Assembly (NCBI GenBank): GCA_016705575.1
Contig: JADIXX010000001.1
Location: 310,001-374,000 of the forward strand
Reading direction: 5' to 3'
Length of the DNA: 64,000 nucleotides
From: Candidatus Aalborgicola defluviihabitans
GTDB lineage: Bacteria; Pseudomonadota; Gammaproteobacteria; Burkholderiales; Burkholderiaceae_C
Position numbers and translations under genes: made by a program. Below the pieces are notes generated by a model. It was not told the origin of the DNA. It did no database searches and worked only from the letters and a program-made list of their open reading frames with translations. Every line of letters starts with the position of its first letter. Position 1 is the first letter of the stretch. Positions 1 to 6,996 of this stretch are shown piece by piece.

Positions 1-614
1 AGCGTGCCTTCGGAGCCAATCATCAAGTGGCGCAGGTCGTAGCCGGTGTTGTCTTTGCGCAGGCCCGTCAAACCGTCCCAAATCTCGCCCTGTGGCGTGA
101 CCACCTCCAGGCCCAAACAGAGTTCGCGAGTGTTGCCAAAGCGCACGACCTGGGTACCGCCCGCATTGGTGCCCAGGTTGCCGCCGATGGTACAACTGCC
201 CTCGGAGGCCAGGCTCAAGGGGAACAAAAAGCCGGCCTGTTCACACACCTCCTGGATGGATTGCAGCACGCAACCGGCGTCTACGGTAATGGTGAGGTTG
301 GCGCCATCCAGTGCGCGCACCTGGTTCATGCGGGTCAGGCTCAGCACCACCTGCGTGCCGCTGGCGTCGGGCGTGGAGCCCACTACCATGCCGGTGTTGC
401 CGCCCTGGGGGACGATGCTGACGCCTGCAGCAACGCAGGCCTTTACCACGGAGGCAACTTCTGCTGTGCTGGCGGGGCGCACTACGGCCAGGGCGTGGCC
501 GCGCTCGCGCTTGCGCCAGTCCAGCTCCCAGGCGCTCAGGTCGCCCTCATTCAGGACGTTGGTTGGGCCAACGATGCTACGCAGTTGCGTGATCAATGGG
601 TTGTCGGTGCTCAT
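1..614 (-). CDS. FAD-binding (PCMH-type) oxidoreductase, N-terminal part; cut by the window edge
   Basis: The visible 204 residues are the N-terminal FAD-binding type 4 (PCMH) domain of a flavoprotein dehydrogenase of the GlcD / D-lactate / D-2-hydroxyglutarate dehydrogenase group. Marks are VVRPASTAEV (45-54), the pyrophosphate-binding loop PQGGNTG (69-75) and the run SCTIGGNLGTNAGG (140-153), which contacts the isoalloxazine and phosphate. Such enzymes oxidise 2-hydroxy acids and pass electrons to the respiratory chain. The substrate cannot be decided because the C-terminal substrate domain lies outside the window. The ATG at 614 overlaps the TGA of the upstream DUF2069 gene (ATGA), so the two are translationally coupled. 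The family is clear; the exact substrate is inference. Confidence 0.9.
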   Translation of the reverse strand, partial: MSTDNPLITQLRSIVGPTNVLNEGDLSAWELDWRKRERGHALAVVRPASTAEVASVVKACVAAGVSIVPQGGNTGMVVGSTPDASGTQVVLSLTRMNQVRALDGANLTITVDAGCVLQSIQEVCEQAGFLFPLSLASEGSCTIGGNLGTNAGGTQVVRFGNTRELCLGLEVVTPQGEIWDGLTGLRKDNTGYDLRHLMIGSEGT

Positions 615-1021
615 GGTGCAACCTCCAGGCTATCAGGATTTTTGTTGGCGCCGCGTGGACCCAGGCGCAGGCGCACATGCAGGGCGCAGGCCACAAACAG
701 CAGCAGGCACAGCACAATTTCAACCATGGCCAAATAGTTGCCCGGTGCCTTGTCGCTCCAGGCGCGCACCACCCCTTCAATGAAATACAGCCACACCACC
801 AGGCTGACCCAGCGGTAGGTGTAGAGCCGGTTTTTCAAGAGGCCGGCCAGTGGAATGCACAGCGGCAGGGCCTTGAGGGCCAGCCAGGAACCGCCGGGGC
901 GCAGGGGTGCCAGGAGCAACTCCCAGGCCAAGGACAGCAGAATCAGCGCCAGCACACTGCCCACTGCGAGCCAGCGCGTGGTGTTGACGGATGAGGAGGG
1001 GGTTGATGAGGGAGCGTTCAT
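611..1021 (-). CDS. DUF2069 inner-membrane protein
   Basis: A 136-residue protein with four hydrophobic helices (about residues 18-38, 45-62, 69-88 and 100-118), matching the DUF2069 family of small proteobacterial membrane proteins of unknown function. Hallmarks are the 'RPGGSWLALKALPL' loop between helices 1 and 2 and 'NRLYTYRWVSLVVWLYF' in the centre. The ATG at 1021 was chosen over a TTG nine codons upstream, which would overlap the divergent YihY start. The gene ends in an ATGA overlap with the FAD oxidase. No function is known; a transport or envelope role would be a guess. Confidence 0.85.
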   Translation of the reverse strand: MNAPSSTPSSSVNTTRWLAVGSVLALILLSLAWELLLAPLRPGGSWLALKALPLCIPLAGLLKNRLYTYRWVSLVVWLYFIEGVVRAWSDKAPGNYLAMVEIVLCLLLFVACALHVRLRLGPRGANKNPDSLEVAP

Positions 1022-1042
1022 GTCGGTGGCATCATAGCGGCC

Positions 1043-2260
1043 ATGCAATTCATACGACTATTACAGGGCTGGCTGCTGGAAGTGTCCCACGTGCCGTGGT
1101 TCCACGCACTGCGCACGCTGCGCGAGCGCTTTCGCGAGGACCGTCTGAGCCTGACGGCCAGTAGCCTGACGTTTACCACCATCATTGCGCTGGTACCGTT
1201 CATTACCGTGGCGCTGGCCGTGTTTACGGCATTTCCGATGTTTGCCAAGTTCCAGGATGTGTTGCAAAAATGGCTAATCGTAAGTCTGGTTCCTGACAAC
1301 ATTGCCCGTCAGGTGCTGGGCTACCTCAACCAGTTTGCCGGCAAAGCCAACAAGCTGGGCTCGCTGGGCCTGGTGGCCCTTTTGTTCACGGCGCTGGCGC
1401 TGGTGTTCACCATTGACCGTACGCTCAACAACATCTGGAGGGTGCGCAAACCGCGCCCGTTTACCCAGCGTGTGGTGATCTACTGGTCCGCCATCACCCT
1501 GGGGCCGGTGCTGCTGGCAGTGAGCCTGAGCATGACCTCGTATGCCGTTTCCTTTTCCAAGGGTATGGTGGGCGACTTGCCGGGTGGTGTGTCGCTGTTG
1601 CTCAATCTGCTGCAATTTTTGGCGGTGGCTGGCGGCATGGCGGCGTTGTATCGCTTTGTACCCAACACCCATGTGCGCTGGGACCATGCCTGGATGGGTG
1701 GCGTGTTCGTGTCCACCGGCATGGAGCTGGCCAAGCGCGGTTTGGCGTTTTATGTGTCCAGCGTGCCCACCTATTCGATGGTTTATGGCGCTTTTGCCAC
1801 GCTGCCCATTTTGTTGGTCTGGATTTATCTGGTCTGGGTCATTGTGTTGTTGGGTGCGGCACTCACGGCCTACTTGCCCAGCCTGCTGGCCGGGGGAACG
1901 CTGCGCCGATTACCACACGGCTGGCGTTTTCAGTTTTCTTTAGAGGTGGTGCAGCAGCTTGAGCTGGTGCGCACGCAACCTGCCAAGGGCATGACGCTGG
2001 AGCAACTGTGCAGCACCCTGCATGTGGACCCACTGCGGCTGGAGCCTTTGCTACAGACTTTGATTTCTATTGATTGGGTTGGCCAGCTGCGCGAGGTGAT
2101 GCAGCCGGGCACGGAGGCGCGCTATGTGCTGCTGGTGGACCCGGATACGACGCTGTTGCAGCCGCTGCTGAGCACCTGGTTGGTGGAACGCACTCCCCAG
2201 ACCGAGAAGATGTGGCAAATTGGCCGCTGGCCCTCGGTAACACTACGTGAGGTGCTATGA
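1043..2260 (+). CDS. YihY/BrkB family inner-membrane protein
   Basis: A 405-residue protein. Residues about 30-285 form the YihY/BrkB domain with six membrane segments (for example SLTFTTIIALVPFITVALAVF near the N-terminus and TLPILLVWIYLVWVIVLLG near 255). The family was once called ribonuclease BN or serum-resistance BrkB; the tRNase role actually belongs to ElaC, so the function is unknown, possibly transport. A soluble C-terminal extension (290-405) with 'GMTLEQLCSTLHVDPLRLEPLL' resembles a winged-helix-like tail, common in betaproteobacterial members. It is transcribed divergently from DUF2069, with only 21 bases between the two start codons, so the promoters must overlap coding DNA. Confidence 0.9.
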   Translation: MQFIRLLQGWLLEVSHVPWFHALRTLRERFREDRLSLTASSLTFTTIIALVPFITVALAVFTAFPMFAKFQDVLQKWLIVSLVPDNIARQVLGYLNQFAGKANKLGSLGLVALLFTALALVFTIDRTLNNIWRVRKPRPFTQRVVIYWSAITLGPVLLAVSLSMTSYAVSFSKGMVGDLPGGVSLLLNLLQFLAVAGGMAALYRFVPNTHVRWDHAWMGGVFVSTGMELAKRGLAFYVSSVPTYSMVYGAFATLPILLVWIYLVWVIVLLGAALTAYLPSLLAGGTLRRLPHGWRFQFSLEVVQQLELVRTQPAKGMTLEQLCSTLHVDPLRLEPLLQTLISIDWVGQLREVMQPGTEARYVLLVDPDTTLLQPLLSTWLVERTPQTEKMWQIGRWPSVTLREVL

Positions 2261-2281
2261 ATGGTATAGCATTTTCCCCAA

Positions 2282-2890
2282 ATGTCGACGCTGCCTAAAC
2301 TGCTAACCGAAATCCGTGCCTGCCGCCTTTGCGAGGCGCATCTGCCGCTGGGTCCACGTCCGGTGCTACAGGCGGGGGCTAGCGCCCGCATCCTGATCGC
2401 CAGCCAGGCGCCGGGGCGCAAAGTGCATGCGTCGGGGCTGCCGTTTACCGATGCGAGTGGCGACCGGCTGCGCGACTGGTTGGGCATGCCTCCCGAGGTC
2501 TTTTACGACGCCTCCCAGGTGGCCATCGCACCCATGGGCTTTTGTTACCCCGGCACCGGTCGATCCGGTGACTTGCCGCCACGGCCGGAATGCGCACCCC
2601 AATGGCGGGCGCCACTGCTGCAAGCGCTACCCCATGTGCAACTCACCTTGGTGATTGGCCAGTATGCGCTGGACTACCACCTGCCGGGACCGCGCGGACG
2701 CTCACTCACGCAGGTGGTGCAGGCGTGGCGCAGCCATTGGCCTGCCGTGGTGCCTTTGCCGCACCCCAGCCCGCGCAACAACCGCTGGCTGCGCAATAAC
2801 CCCTGGTTTGAGGCCGAGTTACTGCCTGAATTGCGGCTGCGGGTTGCCGCTGTGCTGGCCCAAAAATCGATCGATGGGGATACACCATGA
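2282..2890 (+). CDS. Uracil-DNA glycosylase superfamily protein with [4Fe-4S] cysteines
   Basis: A 202-residue protein of the family 4/5-like UDG fold. Four cysteines at 14, 17, 88 and 104 have the CxxC...Cx15C spacing of the [4Fe-4S] cluster in thermophile-type UDGs. The C-terminal motif HPSPRNN (about 160-166) matches the HPSPxN leucine-loop motif that grips DNA. The motif A region reads SQAPGRKVHASG where canonical family 4 enzymes have GEAPG followed by an acidic residue, so the usual catalytic or water-activating Glu is Gln here. Base-excision repair of deaminated bases is the likely role, but the changed motif makes the precise substrate uncertain. It starts 21 bases after yihY and is probably co-transcribed with it. 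Confidence 0.82.
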   Translation: MSTLPKLLTEIRACRLCEAHLPLGPRPVLQAGASARILIASQAPGRKVHASGLPFTDASGDRLRDWLGMPPEVFYDASQVAIAPMGFCYPGTGRSGDLPPRPECAPQWRAPLLQALPHVQLTLVIGQYALDYHLPGPRGRSLTQVVQAWRSHWPAVVPLPHPSPRNNRWLRNNPWFEAELLPELRLRVAAVLAQKSIDGDTP

Positions 2891-2971
2891 CCATTCGGCG
2901 ACACTGCAGTTTTGTGCAGACCATGCACAATGCCTTGATTCCCATCACCACTGCCCACTAAAGGAAGATCC

Positions 2972-3364
2972 ATGACCATTCTTGTTGCCTACGCCCCCCG
3001 CCCCGAAGGGCAGGCTGCCTTGGACAAGGGGATTGAAATTGCCAAACGCCGCAATGAGCCGCTGATGGTGGTTAACGCAACCCCTGGTGATGGCGATGAT
3101 GCCTCCATGGCCAGCGCGCATGACGCAGAGCGCATTGAAAAACTGTTGGCCGATGCCAAGGTGGACGGCGTGTTCAAGCAATTTGGCCGGGGCAAGAGCA
3201 CGGTTGAAGAGATCGAAAACCTGGTGGATACCTTGCCAGCTTCGCTGCTCATCATCGGCATCCGCAAACGCTCACCGGTCGGCAAGCTCATCCTGGGCAG
3301 TGTGGCCCAGGAGTTGTTGATGTCGGTTTCGTGCCCGGTGCTCTCGGTCAAGGCTGGAATGTAG
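2972..3364 (+). CDS. Universal stress protein (UspA family)
   Basis: A single-domain 130-residue UspA protein. The N-terminal strand TILVAYAPRPEG and the C-terminal ATP-binding signature G-x2-x-S-x-G-x9-GS (GIRKRSPVGKLILGS, about 97-111) are both present, so it probably belongs to the nucleotide-binding class. Usp proteins accumulate in starvation or oxidative stress, but their exact action is unclear. A good ribosome-binding site (AAAGGAAG) lies eight bases before the ATG. It converges with the solute-binding protein gene, with 40 bases between the stops. Confidence 0.9.
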   Translation: MTILVAYAPRPEGQAALDKGIEIAKRRNEPLMVVNATPGDGDDASMASAHDAERIEKLLADAKVDGVFKQFGRGKSTVEEIENLVDTLPASLLIIGIRKRSPVGKLILGSVAQELLMSVSCPVLSVKAGM

Positions 3365-3404
3365 TTTTTGACGGCACGCCAAACCCTTGGCGGTATGGAA
3401 CCCC

Positions 3405-4223
3405 TCAATAGGGGGCAATCGCCGGGTCTGGTTTGATTTTGGCCGGGGTTTCGCCGGGCAACCACTTGGCATAAATAGCGTTGTAGCTGCCGTCGCGCTT
3501 CATGGCGTCCAGTGCCGCCTGCCAGGCAGAGACCACTTCCCTGGGTGTGCCCAAAGAAAACGCGATGTAGGTCTGGATGCTGGTCACGGTGTAGACCAGT
3601 TCCACGTCGCTTCGCTTGGCATCGGCTTTTTCCAGCAGCTCTGGCAGTGTCACGTTGCCCACAAACATCAGTGGTGCACGGTCGTGCACGGCCATTCTCA
3701 CCATGGTTTCAGGGTTGGATACCAGTTCCAGGTTGTTGAAGCCCAGCTTTACCAGCATCTGGTGGGTGTAGAAGTCGCGTACCACCAGAATGCGCGACAC
3801 CTTCTTTGCGTCTTCCATGCTGGCAATCTGCAGGCCCGAGCCGGCTTTGCTGTAGAACGAGGCAATCGCCGTTGCCAGTGGTCCTACCCATTGAAACTGG
3901 TCCTCCCGCGTTGCGCTGCGTGCTGTGCCAAACAGGGCAACATTTGGTTCCGTGGTAGCCAAGCGGTAGGCACGGGCCCAGGGCAGGACCTTGATGGAGT
4001 CGGTGTTGCCCAGACGGCGCTGGATGCCGCGCACCACGTCCACACTCAGGCCCTTTGGGACACCGTTTTCAGAATAGTTGAGCGGGGGATTCTCTTCGGT
4101 TAGCAGTTGCAGTTCGGTGGCGCTGCAGAGTGTGGCGGTCAGACAGAGCAGGCTGGCCATCAGGCTCCTGCCAATCCAATGCTGGGGCAATACGCGGGGC
4201 AGGGCGAACGTGTGAACCGTCAT
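3405..4223 (-). CDS. Periplasmic solute-binding protein (SBP_bac_3-like)
   Basis: A 272-residue protein with an N-terminal signal peptide (hydrophobic core MASLLCLTATLCSA, cleavage about residue 35). A family 3 extracellular solute-binding fold follows: NPPLNYSENGVPKGLSVDVV (about 46-65) is the classic first-strand ligand motif and VSAWQAALDAMKRDGSYNAIYAKW the C-terminal helix. It resembles the stand-alone amino-acid-binding proteins of betaproteobacteria that have no adjacent permease, and none is seen here. It may be a scavenging receptor or a sensor input. It is translated from an ATGA overlap with the upstream alpha/beta hydrolase, which implies a functional link. The ligand is unknown. 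Confidence 0.85.
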   Translation of the reverse strand: MTVHTFALPRVLPQHWIGRSLMASLLCLTATLCSATELQLLTEENPPLNYSENGVPKGLSVDVVRGIQRRLGNTDSIKVLPWARAYRLATTEPNVALFGTARSATREDQFQWVGPLATAIASFYSKAGSGLQIASMEDAKKVSRILVVRDFYTHQMLVKLGFNNLELVSNPETMVRMAVHDRAPLMFVGNVTLPELLEKADAKRSDVELVYTVTSIQTYIAFSLGTPREVVSAWQAALDAMKRDGSYNAIYAKWLPGETPAKIKPDPAIAPY

Positions 4224-5059
4224 GCCGCAGGCTGACCCGTGGGCGCATTCAGAAAGTCACGGATCGCAAACAAAGTTGCCTCGGGTGTTTCGCTCATCTG
4301 GTGGTGGCCCACGGGCAGTGTTGTTACCCGCACCGCCTTGCCACTGGCGCGGGCCTTGGTGATGAGTGGCTGCGCCGACTTTGCCATGGTCATTTGGTCT
4401 TGTGCGCCCAGCACAAACAGCACCGGGCAGGTGATGGTCGTGATGGCCACCTCGCCGTTGGCATAGCGGTCACAGGCCACAAAACCCCGATGGAACACGT
4501 TGACAGCGGTGTTGCTGGCCAGCACCCGCCGGCCGAGCGCCATACCCGTGCCATAAACCCAGGTGCCGGCCCCCAAAACCGAAGGGGGCGCCGCCAGTGT
4601 GCTGCGTGAGAACACGTTGACCATGGAGAGGGCTTTTTCGGGCTCGTTCAGCGAAGCCTCAATCAGCATCGGCGATACCTTCATGGGGAAGGCCGTGCCC
4701 ACCAGCACCAGATGCGTCACGCGTTCTTTCAGCCGGGCGGCGGCTTCCAGGGCGATGAGCGAGCCCCAGCTGTGGCCCACCAACGCGGCCTTTTGCACCC
4801 CGGCGGCATCCAGCAGGGCGGCAATGAAGTCTGCCGCTTCTTCCACAGAAGAGGGTGCCTCACCCGCGCTGCGGCAGTGGCCGGGCAGGTCTACCGCCAG
4901 CACGTTGTAGCCATGGTTGGCCAGGTAGCGGCTTTGCAGAATCCAGACGCTATGGTCGTTGAGCACGCCGTGGATAAAAACCACCGTGGGCTTGGCCGCA
5001 TCGAAGGCCTTGCCGCCGGTGTAGCAATAGGTTTTAGCGCCGTTGACGAGCAGTTCCAT
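4220..5059 (-). CDS. Alpha/beta-hydrolase fold protein
   Basis: A 279-residue cytoplasmic hydrolase. The oxyanion motif HG at 30-31 (FIHGVLNDHSVW), nucleophile elbow G-H-S97-W-G, acid D221 (LGAQDQMT) and base H252 or H253 (VGHHQMSE) form a complete catalytic triad. The lid region (about 125-200) is not diagnostic, so esterase, lactonase or thioesterase activity are all possible. Neighbours suggest a small unit: the stop of metY lies four bases upstream of its start and the solute-binding protein overlaps its end, so the order metY-hydrolase-SBP is probably one transcript. No signal peptide is seen. Confidence 0.88.
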   Translation of the reverse strand: MELLVNGAKTYCYTGGKAFDAAKPTVVFIHGVLNDHSVWILQSRYLANHGYNVLAVDLPGHCRSAGEAPSSVEEAADFIAALLDAAGVQKAALVGHSWGSLIALEAAARLKERVTHLVLVGTAFPMKVSPMLIEASLNEPEKALSMVNVFSRSTLAAPPSVLGAGTWVYGTGMALGRRVLASNTAVNVFHRGFVACDRYANGEVAITTITCPVLFVLGAQDQMTMAKSAQPLITKARASGKAVRVTTLPVGHHQMSETPEATLFAIRDFLNAPTGQPAA

Positions 5060-5062
5060 TTT

Positions 5063-6373
5063 TTAGACTCCAGCTTTCTCGGCGGCCTTGAGCGCACGCT
5101 TCAAATCGTCAATCAAATCGTCGGCATCTTCCAGCCCGATGGACAGGCGAATCGTGCCCTGCGTAATGCCGCCCGCTGCCAGCGCCTCGTCGGTCATGCG
5201 AAAGTGTGTGGTGCTGGCCGGGTGGATCACCAGGCTGCGGCAGTCGCCTACATTGGCCAGGTGGCTAAACACCTTGAGCGTCTCGATGAATTTCTTGCCC
5301 TGTTCGCGGTTGCCTTTGAGGTCAAAACTGAACACCGAACCCGCCCCCTTGGGCAAAAGCTTTTGCGCCAGCGCGTGGCTGGGGTGGCTTTCCAGCATGG
5401 GGTGGCCCACACGGCCCACAAAGGGCTGGCTGGCCAGGAACTGCACCACCTTCTCGGTGTTGCGCATGTGGCGTTCCATGCGCAGGCTCAGCGTCTCCAC
5501 GCCTTGCAGAATCAGCCAGGCCGTGTGCGGGCTCATGCAAGCGCCAAAGTCGCGCAGGCCTTCGCGCCGCGCGCGCAGCAAGAAGGCGCCCACGGTGCTT
5601 TCTTCACTAAAGTTCATGCCATGAAAACCGTCGTAGGGCGCGGCCAGTTCTTCAAATTTGCCGCTGGCCGCGTAGGCACGTGCCCAGTCAAAACTGCCAC
5701 CATCCACTACGATGCCGCCAATGACTGTGCCGTGGCCACTGAGGAACTTGGTGGCCGAGTGGTAGACCAGATCGGCCCCCAGTGCCAGCGGCTGCATCAG
5801 CCACGGAGAGGTCAACGTGGAGTCCACCAGCAGCGGGACACCAGCCTCGTGGGCGATGGCAGACACCGTGGGAATGTCCAGCACCTCCAGCCCGGGGTTG
5901 CCCACGGTTTCACCAAACAGCAGCTTGGTGTTGGGGCGGATGGCGGCCTTCCAGCCGTCCATATCGCCTGGCTTGACGAAAGTGGTCTCAATGCCGAATC
6001 GGCGCAGGGTGTAGTGCAGCAGGTTTTGTGAGCCGCCGTAAAGCGCCGTACTGGCCACGATGTGCGAGCCGGCACCCATCAGCGTGGCAATGCTCAGGTG
6101 CAGGGCCGCCTGGCCGCTGGCCACCGTAATGGCGCCAATGCCGCCTTCCAGTGCCGCAACGCGTTGCTCCAGCACCGCGTTGGTGGGGTTGCTGATGCGG
6201 CTGTACACATGGCCCGCGCGTTCCAGGTTGAACAGCGACTGCGCGTGTTCGCTGGATTCGAAAACGAAGGAGGTAGTGAGGTGAATGGGCACGGCGCGGG
6301 CACCGGTGGCGTCGGGGGTGGCGCCTGCGTGCAGGGCCAGGGTGTCAAATCCGGGGTCAGCGTAACCGGGCAT
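5063..6373 (-). CDS. metY: O-acetylhomoserine sulfhydrylase / aminocarboxypropyltransferase
   Basis: A 436-residue PLP enzyme of the Cys/Met-metabolism family. It converts O-acetyl-L-homoserine plus sulfide to L-homocysteine (direct sulfhydrylation route to methionine), though some members use methanethiol. Motifs are FDTLALHAG at the start, SRISNPTNAVLE (58-69), the PLP-phosphate loop SGQAALHL and the Schiff-base lysine K209 in SATKFLSGHGT. Length and the N-terminal LHAG-x-PD pattern fit MetY better than MetB or MetZ. The ATG at 6373 has a GGAG site six bases upstream; an upstream in-frame start at 6457 would overlap the divergent CBS gene. It heads the presumed metY-hydrolase-SBP transcript. 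Confidence 0.9.
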   Translation of the reverse strand: MPGYADPGFDTLALHAGATPDATGARAVPIHLTTSFVFESSEHAQSLFNLERAGHVYSRISNPTNAVLEQRVAALEGGIGAITVASGQAALHLSIATLMGAGSHIVASTALYGGSQNLLHYTLRRFGIETTFVKPGDMDGWKAAIRPNTKLLFGETVGNPGLEVLDIPTVSAIAHEAGVPLLVDSTLTSPWLMQPLALGADLVYHSATKFLSGHGTVIGGIVVDGGSFDWARAYAASGKFEELAAPYDGFHGMNFSEESTVGAFLLRARREGLRDFGACMSPHTAWLILQGVETLSLRMERHMRNTEKVVQFLASQPFVGRVGHPMLESHPSHALAQKLLPKGAGSVFSFDLKGNREQGKKFIETLKVFSHLANVGDCRSLVIHPASTTHFRMTDEALAAGGITQGTIRLSIGLEDADDLIDDLKRALKAAEKAGV

Positions 6374-6466
6374 AGAAATTCTCCGCATTTCGAGCAGTGA
6401 TGAAACCTGCCGATTGTGGGCTATATTTGGGTGAATTTTGCCAACTCGGTGCAACAAGGAAAACCC

Positions 6467-6937
6467 ATGAAAGTCAGCGATATCCTGCGCGTCAAGGGCG
6501 GCACGCTCTACACCACCACCCCCGAAGATTCCCTGGCCGATGCCGCCGGGCTCATGGCCGAAAAAGACATAGGCTCATTGGTGGTCATCTCGAATGGCCG
6601 GGTCGTGGGCATGCTGACTTTTCGCGAAGTGATCATTGCGGTGGTCAAAAACGGTGGTGCTTTTGGTACCACCTCGGTCTACCGCGCCATGGACAACGGC
6701 CCGCTGATCTGCACCATGGAAACTGAAATGGACGAGGTGCGCCGCATGATGCTGGACCGCCACGCCCGCTACATGCCGGTCATGGACAAGGGCATGCTGA
6801 TGGGTGTGATCAGCTTCTACGACGTCGCCAAGACGGTGGTGGACAGCCAGAATTTTGAAAACAAGATGCTCAAGGCCTATATCCGCGACTGGCCTGAGGG
6901 CGAAGACGACACCCCTGCTGACAACGCCAAAGGCTGA
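6467..6937 (+). CDS. CBS-domain pair protein
   Basis: A 156-residue protein consisting almost only of two CBS domains (about residues 8-62 and 75-135; motifs GSLVVISNGRVVGMLTFREV and YMPVMDKGMLMGVISFYDV). CBS pairs bind adenosyl ligands such as AMP, ATP or NAD and act as energy sensors, either alone or docking on a partner. The ATG at 6467 follows AAGGA at good distance. The tail (residues 136-156) is acidic and probably disordered. It lies divergent to metY and convergent with the restriction-modification gene; the partner is unknown. Confidence 0.9.
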   Translation: MKVSDILRVKGGTLYTTTPEDSLADAAGLMAEKDIGSLVVISNGRVVGMLTFREVIIAVVKNGGAFGTTSVYRAMDNGPLICTMETEMDEVRRMMLDRHARYMPVMDKGMLMGVISFYDVAKTVVDSQNFENKMLKAYIRDWPEGEDDTPADNAKG

Positions 6938-6958
6938 CCCGGGTTAGCGGCAAGACAC

Positions 6959-6973
6959 ACGGCTTCTAGCCGT
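6959..6973. terminator. Hairpin between convergent genes
   Basis: A perfect six-base stem, ACGGCT-TCT-AGCCGT, lies in the 59-base gap between the convergent CBS gene and the type IIG gene. There is no T-run on either side, so it could be a weak or Rho-assisted terminator. Function is inferred from position only. Confidence 0.35.
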
Positions 6974-6996
6974 TGTACCCTGCCGGGATATTGCGC

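Noticed and set aside
2887..2961. A 24-codon frame overlapping the glycosylase stop (ATGA)
   Set aside because: Too short, no motif, and followed directly by the well-supported universal stress protein; kept out for lack of evidence.
4712..6031. A 439-codon open frame on the plus strand opposite the hydrolase and metY
   Set aside because: It is the mirror of two well-supported genes, is rich in His/Ala/Gln typical of high-GC antisense frames, and matches no family.
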